Assembly (NCBI GenBank): GCA_038030265.1
Contig: CM075942.1
Coordinates: 40,638,751 to 40,702,750 of the forward strand
From: Corythucha ciliata
Taxonomy: Eukaryota; Arthropoda; Insecta; Hemiptera; Tingidae
Direction of reading: 5' to 3'
DNA: 64,000 nt
This document shows positions 46,279-58,187 of this stretch, piece after piece (position 1 is the stretch's first letter; every line of letters begins with the position of its first letter). Below the pieces are notes generated by a model. It did no database searches, had not been told where the DNA came from, and saw only the letters and a program-made list of their open reading frames with translations. The position numbers and the translations under genes are program-made.

Positions 46279-49200
46279 ATGAGGTCAGAAAGAACGACGG
46301 CATGTCGAGGAGAGGAGGGAGATAATAAGACTGAAAGACCCGACAGTCCAGAGACTGTTGAAGATGCCGTGAACTCGGAGAGTGGAGATTGCGGCTATGA
46401 TCCTCCCGTCTGCCCAGAGAGTTCAACCGATGACGACGTCGTCGAGAAGGAGGTGATATCGATGAGTGCAATTGAAACAACAGCGATGACATCGCCGCAG
46501 CAACGAGTGCGTTCAGAAGACGTCAAGCCATCATTAACGGACCCGTCCATTCCGCCGGACGTTTCCGCTCCAACGCTGGTTCAGTTGACTTGTTGTAGTA
46601 GTGGTGACTCGACAGTCTCAGTGGGTAGTGACGCGTCCGAGTCACTGCCTGATGAGACTGTTCAGTGTTCCTCGCCGACTCAGGCCCAGACAACGACGAC
46701 AGAGTCAGCACTGCCACAATCCTTGCCGTCTTGCCAGAAATCGTCTCAATCGCCTAAAACGTTAAATGTAACGAAAAATACGTGATTGTGTGAAAAACCT
46801 TGTTAAACTCTTGAAATGTTTGTATTTCAGAGGAAGAGAAAGAGTGAAGAGGTCAAGATAGCCTTGCCGTGCAAAAAATTATTATTTGACGAAGCGCCAT
46901 CGAGGTAATTTTCTCTATAAATTGGCTGTTTAAACTTGAAAATCAGGCTAAATTTCTTTCAGCAGTTCCAAACGAAAATCATCCGAGTCCAACGACAAGC
47001 AGAAACCATCCAGGGCTCCTGCTCAACCTAAAGATACCCCTCCTCCTGAAATAACAGACTGGCTTCTTCAATTTCAGGTTCGTATGAACAATTTCGCGAG
47101 TAAAATCAAGTTAAAAGGGCTCATAAAATTTTCATTCCAACGTATAGCGATGGTCGAACGCAGAACGAATAATGGCAATCGATAGGCTTGTTGAAACGTG
47201 TGAACCTAGCCAAGTGCGGCACATGATGCATTTGATAGAACCTCAATTCCAAAGAGACTTCATTTCTCTACTTCCAAAAGAGGTAATTTTTATCCTTCCT
47301 TCCCTCTCAAATATTCGCTTAATGGTATCTTATTCCTGCTTCTTCTCTTTAGTTGGCTCTTTTGGTCCTCTCGTTCCTCGAACCGAAAGACTTACTTCGC
47401 GCTGCTCAGACGTGTCGCAACTGGCGATTTCTCGCCGAAGACAATCTACTCTGGAGGGAAAAGTGCCGGCAGGCGGGCATCACTCGAGACACAACGTCTC
47501 ATTCACGACCTCGTCGTCATCGCTCTCCATCGTATCCAGCGGCTCCGTGGAAGGCGGCTTTCATGCGACAGCATCGAATAGAAATGAATTGGCGCGTCAA
47601 ACCGATACGGCCGGCGAAAATTCTCAAAGGCCACGACGACCATGTTATCACTTGCCTTCAATTTTCCGGTAGTCGAATAGTCAGTGGTAGCGATGATAAT
47701 ACTTTAAAGGTAAAAGTTGATTTGAATTTGCCTGATTTCCAATTTTATTTTTATTTTTCAATTTTGTGTAAAGGTGTGGTCTGCTACGACGGGAAAATGT
47801 CTCAGGACGTTGGTGGGGCACACTGGGGGTGTATGGTCCTCCCAGATGTCTGGCAGCACCATTATCTCCGGAAGCACTGACCGTACGCTCAAAGTTTGGA
47901 ATGCTGAAACTGGTCAGTGTATTCACACCTTATACGGTCATACGTCGACTGTACGGTGTATGCACCTGCACGGAAAAAAGTAAGTAGTCGAAAATGTAAT
48001 TAGACTACGATTTACTGAAAAATAAATCTTCTTACAGAGTCGTCAGTGGATCAAGAGATGCTACCCTTCGCGTCTGGCACATTGAAAGCGGTGAATGTCT
48101 TCACGTCCTCGTTGGACATTTAGCCGCTGTTCGATGCGTTCAGTACGACGGACGTCTTGTCGTAAGTGGTGCTTACGACTATATGGTAAAAGTATGGAAT
48201 CCAGAGAGGGAGGAGTGCCTTCACACGCTTCAGGGTCACACTAACCGTGTTTACTCCCTTCAGGTAATGACTTGTATTGATTCATCTTTTCTCCTTAAAA
48301 AATTATTTCATTCAAATCGTCATCATTCAGTTTGACGGAGTGCACGTCGTCAGCGGCTCGCTCGACACGAGCATTCGTGTTTGGGAAGTTGAGTCGGGAC
48401 AGTGTCGACATACGCTCATGGGTCATCAGTCGCTCACGTCTGGCATGGAACTCAATAACAATATATTAGTGAGCGGCAACGCCGACTCGACCGTCAAAGT
48501 ATGGGATATTCTGACGGGACAGTGTTTGCAAACCCTGTCCGGTGCGAATAAACATCAATCGGCCGTCACTTGCCTTCAGTTCAACAATAGATTTGTCATC
48601 ACGTCGTCGGACGATGGGACGGTCAAACTGTGGGACGTTAAAACCGGTGAGCCTTGATTTTTTTTTCGTTGAATCGAATAAGGTCTCTTTTCGCGTTTGG
48701 TACTAATTGCCTCATCCCGATAAATTTGCAAAAATCGCGGTTGCTTTCTCTTTGGTTGTTGTGTGGGGTATAAAACACTTACGAATGCATGATTTTTACA
48801 AAAAAAGGATTCCTTTTAGGGTAGGGTAATTTTCCCTCGGACCGTACTTGACCGGGAAATACAGCTGGTTCCAGCGAAAAACACATCAAGTGGCCGCCAA
48901 CTGGGATAATTAGTGCGGCCCCTGAAAACGTGCGCTTGAAACCCCCTTCGACGTCTTTTCTGGTCGAAAATCCGTCTCGAGAAACTCCGTGGTGCGCTGT
49001 TTCGTCCAATTTAAATTTTAGTAATTTTTGCCAAAACTGGGAAGGTGACAGCCTTCTTAAATCCGCGTGACACCACTTTCTCATCGAGCCGCATGATACC
49101 GCTTATGTGTGGAAGTATACACGGTTTTCACGCGGCAGCTAAAACTGTGCCGTGCAATACCGTGTATATGCGAACCGAGCCTTACCCCGTGTCATAGCGA

Positions 49201-52200
49201 TTTTAGCGTTTAGAGGTTTTTGCGGTTGTAGCCGGTGCGAGATTTTCATCGAAACACTACGGGCGTTTTCCGCTGAAAACGCTAAACGCTGAAATCGCGC
49301 GATTCCCGCTCACGTATGACAGGGCCAGTGTTGAATAAAATAGTACCTGTTTTGTCACTAAATGGGTTTTTTTCTGGTAGAGGCAACTGATTACCCCAAA
49401 TCAGTTCTTTAAATGTCATAATCAGCGATTGATATAGTGACCCTAAAAGTTTTTCAATTAAGTCAAGGAATTCATAGTTAAGAGAGGTTTAGTGTCCAGG
49501 AGGATGCTTTGAAATACCAGAAACGGGAAACGGGCGCGATAGGATACCACAGCTGGGAGCAGGCCTATGGAGAGGGGGTGGCACTGGTTCCTTTATCCCG
49601 GGCCTGGCTGCCCTTGGGGCCCGGATTCCAGAAAAGAAAGAAAATGTATAAAAAGGAAAGCTTTACCGAGGTAGAAGGCTTGAAGCTCTACAGTGGTTGG
49701 AGCTTAAGGGCCCATTCAGACGGGTGCACGTGAGCGCGCTCACGAGAGCCGCTTGAACTGGCTCAGTGTGAAAGGGTCCGGCTCATGAGCTCGCTCAAGA
49801 CGCCCCTCCTTTTTACGATTACTTCCACCCGTGCTCTAGCCGCTGTTCATGTAGAAAATGTGGCAGTGTAGAGTGTAGTTCAGCTCACTGGTAATGGAGG
49901 CAAACAGAGTGATTGCCTTTTCTGCTGCTGCATATTATTTAATTGCAAAGAAAAAAAAAAGAATAGAAGGAGGAGATTTTGGTGCCATCCCCTAACCAGC
50001 TCGAGGTTGAAGTTAGGTGCATTTGCTTGCACCTAACTGTTCACAACTGTTCAACTGTTCAATAAACTGTGTCCTTCCTTGTTACACCACGTGTCACGTG
50101 TCAGCGTCAGCGAAAAACTCAAGAAAGCAAAAGTGAAAACAGAAAGAGCGAGCTCAGGCTTGAGCTCGTGTGAATGGCTCCATAGACTTCTTTGTAAACC
50201 CAACCGCTGGCGGTCGTAGGGGAGAGCCGCTGTACGGCTCGTGAGCCGGTGAGCCGGCTCACAGAGCTCCCGTCTGAAAGCCCCCATTATATCTTGTGTA
50301 AAGTTAACCGCTCCAGCTCTCGTGAGCGCGCTCACGTGCACCCGTCTGAAAGGGGCCTAACTGTGGTTGGGAGCTTTGCTGAGGTTGGACTATTGCTGTG
50401 GCTGGACTTTGGCTGTGGCATTTGGTCGGACCTACGCTGATATCTGTTAATCCAACTACAGCAAAGGTCCAAGCATGGCAAAAGTCCGTCAACAGCCAAG
50501 GTCGAACCACTGCACTTGGTCGAACCACAGTATAACAAAACCATCCTTTCCCACCAACAGGACTTCCTCTCGTTGTATAAAACCCGCCGGTCCTGAACCA
50601 TCGTAGGTCTTCGAAGTCTCTCTGGCCCTTCGCGAAGCCCCATTTTGGTAACTGGCAAGGTTCGCCTCGGCTAGTTGCTTCTCCAAGTTGAAGACCGCGT
50701 TTCATTGACTCGCTGCGGTATATGCTTCACATACGGTCACCCAGCTAATAAATGTTCGGCCTCGTCTCACACGGCATCGTCGCCTGCCCCAACAAATCCA
50801 AAGGACTACAGTGCATCGCTTGCATGCGCGCGAAATGCACCGACGCAGCCCACACAGCTCATTCCGATAGCTGTCCTACATACAACTAGCTCTCCGGGTA
50901 CACTACCGACACGAGCCTTCGGGCACCCGGATGCAGCCGACGACCTGGACATACTTGTTTAGGCCCACACCCCAATCACAGCCCGTCAGGAGGCCGCTAG
51001 AACAACCACTCTAATTACAGAATAGTGCCGCACGTGTCCAAATCAACGTACCGAAAACACCAAGATCCTGGTCTTCCGAGGGGCCTCCTTTTTGCTTAAC
51101 CGCGGCTTCAGACTTTTGGATTTTTCAAGAATTTCGACCATGTTCACCGCCAAAGTGCCAATGCTCTCCCCAACTTTACAAGCCGGTCCATACTTGAACG
51201 GGTTACGAACAAAAGTTACAGCGAATCGCGCAGAAACTTTGCGGAATTGCAGGTCACCAATGGGGGCGGGGGGAGTCGCCGCGGCCGCCGACATAACGTC
51301 ATATTCGGGTGTTGTTCTCGGGGCAACTACGCGGCTATAAGTTTAGAAGAAATTTTATTTTTCGAGGTCAAACTTGCGAAATTCGTTGCTAAATAAGAGA
51401 AAATGCGGTGACCCTATTACGTCTAAAAAAATATGTATGTGCCGCTTTTGTGTAAGTCTGCGGCTAAAATTGAGAAAAAGCGGGCAAAAAGTGTTTAAAA
51501 AATGAAGTAATCTGCGGGTACAGTTGAAAAAAATGCTAATTGATAGTTGATGGTGAAAAAATAGCAGGTTCGCGGCTAAAAATTGGCATAAAGCGCCAAT
51601 TCGCAATTTCTGGAGGAGAAATCGGCGAAAATGAATAAAAACGCTAATTCATCTTAGCTGAAATAGAAAAAATCCTAATTATTGGCTGAAATTGAGGAAA
51701 ACGTTTATTTGTGGATGAAATAAGTAAAATCTCTAATTCGCGGAGAAAACATGAAATTCAAATTGACATAACGCGCTAGTTTGCGGCTAAAACAGAAGAA
51801 GCGCTAATCAGCGTCTAAAATGAAAGAGAAGAGGCAATTCTTGGTTTCTGGAGGCAAATTGGGCTAAAATCCAGATAATGCGCTAATTCATGACCAAAAG
51901 AGAAGAAAAACTCTACAATGGGGAAAAAATCGCGGCTAAAATAGTGAAAAACTCAATTAGAGGATAAAAATTGAGGTGGGTAAAATAGAGCGAAAACGCT
52001 AATTCTTGGCTCAAATTAAGAAAACGCCAATTCGCGGTTCCTGCCCCGCTATTAAATCTTAACGCGTGCGTTAGCGAAATAAACAAGGTGAATAATTGAA
52101 AGTAATCAGCTGAAAAATGTTGCTAACGCACGCGTCTTGAGTTATAGAATAGTCTAAAGCCGCTGGAGGCGACTTTGGCCAAAATTGAAAAAATATGTAT

Positions 52201-53365
52201 TTCGCGAATAAAAGGGAGAACAATTGAAAATTCACTGCTCAAATTGAGAAGAAGTGCTAATTCGCGGTTAAAATAGAGAAAACGGTATGAATTAACACTA
52301 CATGAGAATCCTATTCCTTGTTTATCTTAATTTAGAGACTAATGGGCCTCATAGAGATTCCGGCCCGTTGCCCAAACCGTGTAGGTCCGCCACTTTTTTT
52401 AGAAACCATGACAATTTAGCCTGAACATTTTTAATTTAGTTCCCGGAATCGCCATATTACCGGGTTTGCTTATTCCCTGGTCATTTGACTATGAAATTGT
52501 GATCATTTTGGCCCAAAAAAGCTCAAAAAACCCTACAATTTTGCTCAAAAATTCCCCCCTCCATTGTTTCCCTGTGGATAGAGCGGGACCCCACGATCAG
52601 TTTGGTTCTGCTCTGAAAAGTAAGTCCTACAAACCCCTGTATTTTTGCATTACCTACCGGTATGTGGGGACATGCGGGCATACTCAATCTGAATAATATG
52701 AATTGTTTGATACGTTCGAGCACTTCCAAACTTTTCCATGGCGCGGGGCCCTCGGCGGATGCTCCTCTTCCCCACTCCTAGATCCTTCAGGTTGGGGGGC
52801 CAAAACTCTATTATTTTAGTTTAATTCTTTGGGGCCCCTCCCGGATAATTTTGTTGGGGTTCCCAGCGTGGCCCCTTGGGCTCGTGGGCCCTCGGCTATC
52901 GCCGACCAGCCGACCTGGCCATTCCGGGCCGACCTCAGGCGTATGATCTTGGGCCAACTACCATGTGTGGATAAGGAGATAACTGACCAAGTAGCGAAGA
53001 AGAAGAAGAAGAAGAAGAAAATCAGAGATATGGTTTGTGTAGTTCTGTATTTCTGCCAAATTCAATCATCATGGTCAAGGACGCCTCTCAAAAGCAGTTT
53101 GGGAGTGATGCTCTCGTAGCACTTGGATCGAATGACGTCGCACACCAGTGTCATTTTCATTCCTGCAGTGTCATCAACATTCCTGTTTTTCTCCCTTCCA
53201 GGTGAATTTATCAGGAATCTAGTGGCTCTCGACAGCGGTGGAAGCGGCGGCGTTGTGTGGCGAATACGTGCTAATGAGACCAAACTTGTGTGCGCTGTCG
53301 GTTCGCGCAACGCCACCGAAGAGACTAAACTACTCGTATTGGATTTTGATGTTGAGGCAAAGTAA
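46279..53365 (+). CDS. FBXW7: FBXW7/archipelago, F-box and WD-repeat ubiquitin ligase subunit
   Basis: Substrate-recognition subunit of the SCF ubiquitin ligase; it binds phosphodegrons in cyclin E, Myc, Notch and similar proteins. Exons: 46279-46767, 46831-46904, 46963-47077, 47148-47282, 47353-47709, 47774-47979, 48038-48263, 48331-48646, 53202-53365; product 693 aa (human alpha form 707). Residues 1-200 are Ser/Thr-rich and acidic with a basic 'RKRKSEEVK'. A dimerisation helix ('[20 protein letters not shown]') precedes the F-box ('[19 protein letters not shown]', from about residue 268). Eight WD blades run from '[14 protein letters not shown]' (~361) to '[13 protein letters not shown]'. 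The three phosphodegron-binding arginines are kept in 'STVRCMHL', '[11 protein letters not shown]' and '[10 protein letters not shown]'. Intact. Introns 1-7 are 58-70 bp, intron 8 is 4,555 bp and full of repeats. The start is the first ATG after an acceptor; longer isoforms with other first exons are possible. Confidence 0.95.
49183..49325. mobile_element. MITE-like GC-rich repeat in FBXW7 intron 8
   Basis: Roughly inverted ends: ACCCCGTGTCATAGCGATTT on the left and, complemented, GGCCCTGTCATACGTGAGCG on the right, with GCGTTTAG and CGCTAAACGC inside. Related to 38850-38960. Confidence 0.55.
49708..50357. mobile_element. 650-bp MITE with TAA duplication in FBXW7 intron 8
   Basis: Ends GGGCCCATTCAGACGGGTGC and the complement, about 40 bp long, rich in GTGAGCGCGCTCACGAGAGC palindrome. 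TAA flanks at 49705-49707 and 50358-50360. It interrupts a stretch of the CCACAGTAAAGCTC-type minisatellite, pieces of which lie on both sides. No transposase. Confidence 0.8.
50675..50962 (+). pseudogene. CCHC zinc-knuckle fragment of a retroelement gag-like ORF
   Basis: The frame gives '[20 protein letters not shown]' then 'NKCSAS': Cys-x2-Cys-x4-His-x4-Cys (50714-50755), the nucleic-acid-binding knuckle at the end of gag-like ORF1 proteins of Jockey/R1/I-type LINEs. The rest (to 50962) is Pro/Thr/Ala-rich and unfamiliar, and no reverse transcriptase follows. It lies in intron 8 of FBXW7 in the same orientation. Assigned by one motif, so the exact clade is uncertain. Confidence 0.5.
51350..52290. 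repeat. Degenerate 'gctaattcgcggctaaaattgag' repeat
   Basis: At least 15 loose copies of a 30-50 bp phrase such as 'cgctaattcgcgg', 'gcggctaaaattgagaaaaa', 'gaaaacgctaattcttggct', all in one orientation. It looks like the complement of the phrase at 22800-23345. Part of FBXW7 intron 8. Confidence 0.6.
52995..53020. repeat. (GAA)n microsatellite
   Basis: Eight GAA-type triplets in a row, about 180 bp upstream of the last FBXW7 exon. As a GAA-rich purine tract it could affect splicing, but nothing here shows it. Confidence 0.8.
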
Positions 53366-56300
53366 TTGTGAAAAACTAAAAATATGAATTAAAATATATA
53401 TATTATAAATTAGCGAATAAGAGCCAAAATAATGGAAACAAACGAGTCTTTTTTTCTTGTTTTCTACTTCGGAAGCGTTCATCAATAGATATTTATGTTC
53501 GTCCTTTCTGCCTTCGATTCGCGGCTCTGTTTGCCCGTTGCCTTTCTTTTTTTTTTCGTTGGCCTCTTCTTTTTCTTCTCTTATTTTTTCGTTTTAATTT
53601 TCCTGGCTCTCTTCAAAGAAATGAAAACTATCACTTTTAGGAATTTCAAACGCATATAATTTATTTTTTATACGGCAACCCCCCCCCCCTTAATGTGCTG
53701 ATTAGGTTGCTCCTTCCCTCCGAAGTACAAACTCACCAGTTCTTCTAGGTGTAGCTCGGACTACTTTTCGTTTTGTGAGCGTTGATACCAGGGTAAACGA
53801 AAACAGAACAAAACAATAAGTTGCGTCCGCCTCAATTAGTGGAAGTGGGCTAAAAACAAATGCATACCTAGATTTTCAGGAGTTTTAAGACTTTATCATC
53901 GTTAAGAGAGGCGTTCAATTTTGTATGTTAACATAGATCTTGATCTTACAGGAGAAAAAATACGCACTTGTGCTTTACTTTTTAATTTGGAATTATCTTG
54001 AAGATAAAGATAATTAAAATTGACTTTTTTTATGCATAAAAAATGGACAACATTTAATTCGAAAAAAATACTCAAGTTGTTAACGAAAACGATACTTATG
54101 GAATGAAATAAAAATGTTTGTTATTTGTTGATTATTTTTTTTACAATTACCGGTTTAAATATTGGGAAATATTGCTCAATTTTGTTCTTTAATTTTTTTA
54201 TTGTATAAGTGTGATTTGAACAAGAAGTAATATTTAAATGATTTTTATGTTTGTTTTTGATTCCTTTACATTTTATTCCTTCTTTAGTTTCTCATCCGAC
54301 TCTTAAGTCACGAGTGAGTCAAGTCGGGGGCGGTGACGGGTTGAAACTGGTGGATGTGCTAGTGACTCTCGGCTCCGTCACCAGTACTTGGGTTTTGTCG
54401 GGGGCGGGGCAGGGGGGCTTCTGGTAGTGTTGGTATGCTTATCCTCCGAACGCTATCGGGTGGCGGGAGCGGTGATGATCAATATGCTCCTGTGTAATGG
54501 GGGGCGGTGGCGGAGGTGTGCCGTAAAAGGGTGGACCGGTGGTGACGGGAGGTTGTTGTTCATGAGCGTGAAGGTTGAGCAGCGGGGGTAGTGTTACGAA
54601 GGTGCTTCAGTTTCGAGTTCAACCCGCGGCGGAGGGTTTTGGCTCTGAGAAGGCTTAAAGAAAGGGGGAAGAAAAAGTTGAAACTTAACAGTTGAAATTT
54701 TGCGAGCAAGGAACTCGGTCTGTCTTGGAGGCCGAACAGGTGAGAGGGTTACGACGAGGCGGGTAGTAGAGCGCGGCGGCTCTTCGGTGATGAGAGAACT
54801 GCGTGACCCTAGGAAACATCTCCACTGAAAAACTCTGATTGCTTGAAAACTCAACCAGAAATATGCAGCCACCTCCTAGAAAGGTTTGATTTTTCAAATA
54901 CACCCTAGCTGACTAAATTCCCAATTTCCAAAGCCTCCTCTCCTCTAGCCAATGATTGCCCACATGAATGCGCTCCAAACGAGTTTAATAATAGACTTAA
55001 GCTTATTTTAGAAAAATAACATTTCTCATCAACCGGCCTTCTTATAAGACTTACCGATTATGATCTACACGAAGCCCCCGCCCAAGACCAACTGTAAAAA
55101 TTGAATCGATTGTGTTCGCGAATATTCGTGTAAATGGGTGTTCAATTATTTTGTATTTAAGCATTCCGTCCGAGTGGCGATTAAATAAAATTAACAGCTC
55201 ACCCTTCCTCTGCCAACTTTCAATAATTCGTTTGTTTGAATTATAATGTAATCAAAATTCTCGTCCGGGCTGTAATTATTTCAGAAATAAACAATCGGGG
55301 GGGGGGGGGATAATCACCTGAATATTTAAGTAATCCCGCTCACCATGATTCCGTTAATAAACTCGTTCGTGATTTATTCTCTAGAGGCTCTTCAGCGAAA
55401 TAGACCCCGCCCCCTCCCATCGGTACCCTCTGACGCATCGTCATCTTCACTGCTAACAGTTGCTTGTGGTTTTCATCAGACTGAAATGACCGGCTATTCC
55501 CTATTGACCCTCCGCACAATGCATCGCACATATCTCGCTAGAAAAATCGCGATCAGCGATGGTAAAGGTCCCTCGTTTTTTGTTTTTTTGTCTCGGACCA
55601 CCGAAAAGCGACCCTCGCTGGGGCGTTCAACTTTCGAGACCGTTGAGCGTTTTGTATCAGTAGTAGAGTCTCATTTTCAGTGAGATCCATTTCTAATAAG
55701 AATTGTCTGATATTCTGAGGTAAGACCTCCAAAGCAATAATTAATTGGCATCATTACAAACACAGCCCCTAATCTAAAATTTGTCAGAGTGCGTGGTGAA
55801 AAACGAACTGTTTCGCATGCTAAGGACTGGTTTATTTTGCGGCCGGTTAATTTCTGGAGGCTTTATTGCCCGGAGTCGGCCTCTGAAGTGAAAATCTCCA
55901 TTTAGGAAGGCTACGGGCTAGGGAAACGGTCCAGATATCATTTCAGGTAGAAACCATGACTGCATTTTCCGCTAATACCAGCGATCCCCCCCCCCAGAAC
56001 AATATAAAATACACTATACACTAAAATAATTGTGACAAATGTTCACTTCTCCTAGATCCTGAATGAAACTTCTATACTATAGGTTGGTACCTGCTTGAAA
56101 TAAAATCTGAGGCCACCGCCAATCTCAGGTAAATTTAAAATATAAATTAAGGAATCTTTTCGTTTAAACTGCATCAGAAATACATAGAATATAGAATATA
56201 GAATTAAATTTCACAAGTGGCCAGTGACGTCACGAGAAATACAAGATGGCTCCATGATAGGGGGGGGGAGTGATCAGGGGAACCTTCGAAAATCCAAACT

Positions 56301-56401
56301 TTTATTCGTTGATCTTTGTTTCGTTGACTTGGCTGTTCTGAAATCTTAATGGGAAGTTCGTTTTTTAAAAAATAAAAAATGATTGTTCTCGTTTTAAAAA
56401 A
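53366..56401. other. FBXW7 3' flank; no gene recognised
   Basis: Begins with the AT-rich 3' UTR. No canonical AATAAA follows closely. A G/T-rich patch (54300-54600) and frames of 63-112 codons around 54590-55680 resemble nothing I know. G or C runs occur at 53682-53692, 55298-55309, 55986-55994 and 56261-56269. Confidence 0.4.
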
Positions 56402-57474
56402 TACCGTAGAATCCCCTAAAGAGGGACAGATTCTGAGGTTTTTCCGTCATAACTTGCATAATTTTGACGTATCCATAATTTTGAAAATGGTACTTAATTC
56501 TACACAATGTGACCTACAACTTGGCGTTGAGAAATCAAAAATAACGTGAATACACGATTTTACTTTTTTTTCCAAATAAATGTCCCTCTTTAGGAGTCCC
56601 CTAAAGAGGGATACACGAGCTTTATGGGTATTTTCGGCTTTAAGGACCTTGTCTTTGAATAAGGGACGAATCCGAAGTTTTAAAAGAACCATAAAGACAA
56701 GGTAAAAATTGCTTAATTACTCATTAAAAAATAGAAGTTGACCAGCATTCGTATTACGTTACAGTGCACACAAAAATATACACCTTCGTACCAAAAAGAG
56801 CTAGAAAGTATTTATAGGGTTGATTTCAGGTCGTCAGAACCCATCCAATTTCGCTTTGGCCATTCATCTACGATAGAATAGATGGCTAAAAATTAGTCAT
56901 TGACTTTAGGATTAAGTTGTTACTTCAGCCCGCTTCACCCCTTTGTACCTAAGTCCTCATTTGAGCCATTTTCATATCATAATGAAATGAAAAAAGCCCA
57001 AAATAACCTACAACTTAATTTAAAAATTGTGTTTTCTATGTTGTCCCTCTTTAGGGAACTTTGAGGAATTTTATTGGTTTTTCCCAGAAAAAAAGTTCTG
57101 CAGAAGCTATCGTTAATGAAATTTTCAGTTTCAAAACTGCTTTGAACTCGCAATCAGACGGGGAATGAAGTAAAAATGTTAGTACGCGCCATGAAGCTGT
57201 TCAGTTATGTGTGCGATCAAAGTTTATTCTGCATCTGCAAAAATACTTAAAACTCCTTGATAAAAAACATGGTCGTTGACCCTCCCCGCTGGAGTGTTCC
57301 CGACGATTCTGCATGGGATGTCCAAGCTGACATCCTGAGGGACCCAAAAGTGACCAGAGGACGGTGATAAACCTCATACAATCCACCACATAAATTCAAA
57401 CAAACTTTTCCCAGTTAGCTGTCCCTCTTTAGGAGCTTGTCCCTCTTTAGAGAATCCTACGGTAATTAAAATTA
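56402..57474. mobile_element. 1.07-kb non-autonomous element with CCCTAAAGAGGGA motifs
   Basis: Ends TACCGTAGAATCCCCTAAAG (56402) and the complement of TACCGTAGGATTCTCTAAAG (57455-57474). The phrase CCTAAAGAGGGA or its complement occurs six times: 56414, 56580, 56597, 57042, 57421 and 57439. Longest frame is 81 codons and unfamiliar, so no transposase. The outer TACCGTA is itself a short palindrome. Probably a DNA transposon whose transposase bound the repeated motif. Confidence 0.75.
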
Positions 57475-57811
57475 AATTTTTGGTTTTTGTAAATTTTTAA
57501 AACAATATTTCAAAAATATTGTTAATATTTCAAGAAATATTCCAAAAATCCCAAAAATGTGCAAGAAGGCGCGCGAGTTTGCTAATCTTGGGGCAAGCAT
57601 GTGTCAAAAAGTTTCGAAAAAGTGTTCGCTGCTAAAGTAGCGGATAATGGATAATTCGTAGCAAACAGCGAAAGAATTTCACCTCAAACCTCGTATCGCG
57701 GCGGTGCACACTGCACACGTATGTCAAGTAACGTCAGGGGGCTGTCTTCTACCTTCTCGAAGTTCTCGATCGTGAAAATAAGGTTTTCTTTGGAGTAGTC
57801 ATTGAAGGCCG

Positions 57812-58187
57812 TCAGAATCGGAGAATCCTATCACTTGCATCGGATTTAGCATAAAGAATCGAATCGTCAACGTATTTCCTGACGTGCTTGATCTCATCTG
57901 GAAATTCAGCCAGCAACGTGTGAAAACAAATAGTCCATAACAAAATCGGCCAACACACTACTAACCGGATGACCCATGGGGAAGCCATTCTTTTGTTTCC
58001 AAAAATCTTCGTACTGAAAGTAACCACTCTCGAGAAGAAATCGAATGATTCGACGAAAAGTGTAGTAGTCCAGGCTCGGATGGGCTTCCTTGACCGAGTC
58101 CCAGTTGTGTTCAACAGCCTTCAGGGCCAGATCGGGTCGTGGTATTGATTGTGTGGTTGGTATGCTCTGTATATCCAGGAAAAACAA
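57812..58187 (-). pseudogene. Penelope-like reverse transcriptase fragment, frameshifted
   Basis: Read leftward, frame one gives 'LDIQSIPTTQSIPRPDLALK' and 'FWKQKNGFPMGHPVSSVLAD' then 'FVMDYLFSHVAG*'. Around 57915-57930 the sense shifts by one base into a second frame giving 'LLAEFPDEIKHV' and 'RKYVDDSILYAKSDAS'. 'G.PMG.P.S...AD' followed by 'YVDD' is the order of RT motifs in Penelope-like elements. The first catalytic block, normally around Asp-x-x-Ser-Leu-Phe-Thr-Asn, is degraded. No GIY-YIG endonuclease or ends were found within the window. A dead fragment. Confidence 0.75.

Noticed and set aside
50051..50705. Minus-strand frames of 96-133 codons in FBXW7 intron 8
   Set aside because: They overlap MITE arms and minisatellite sequence; open because of the repeat composition.
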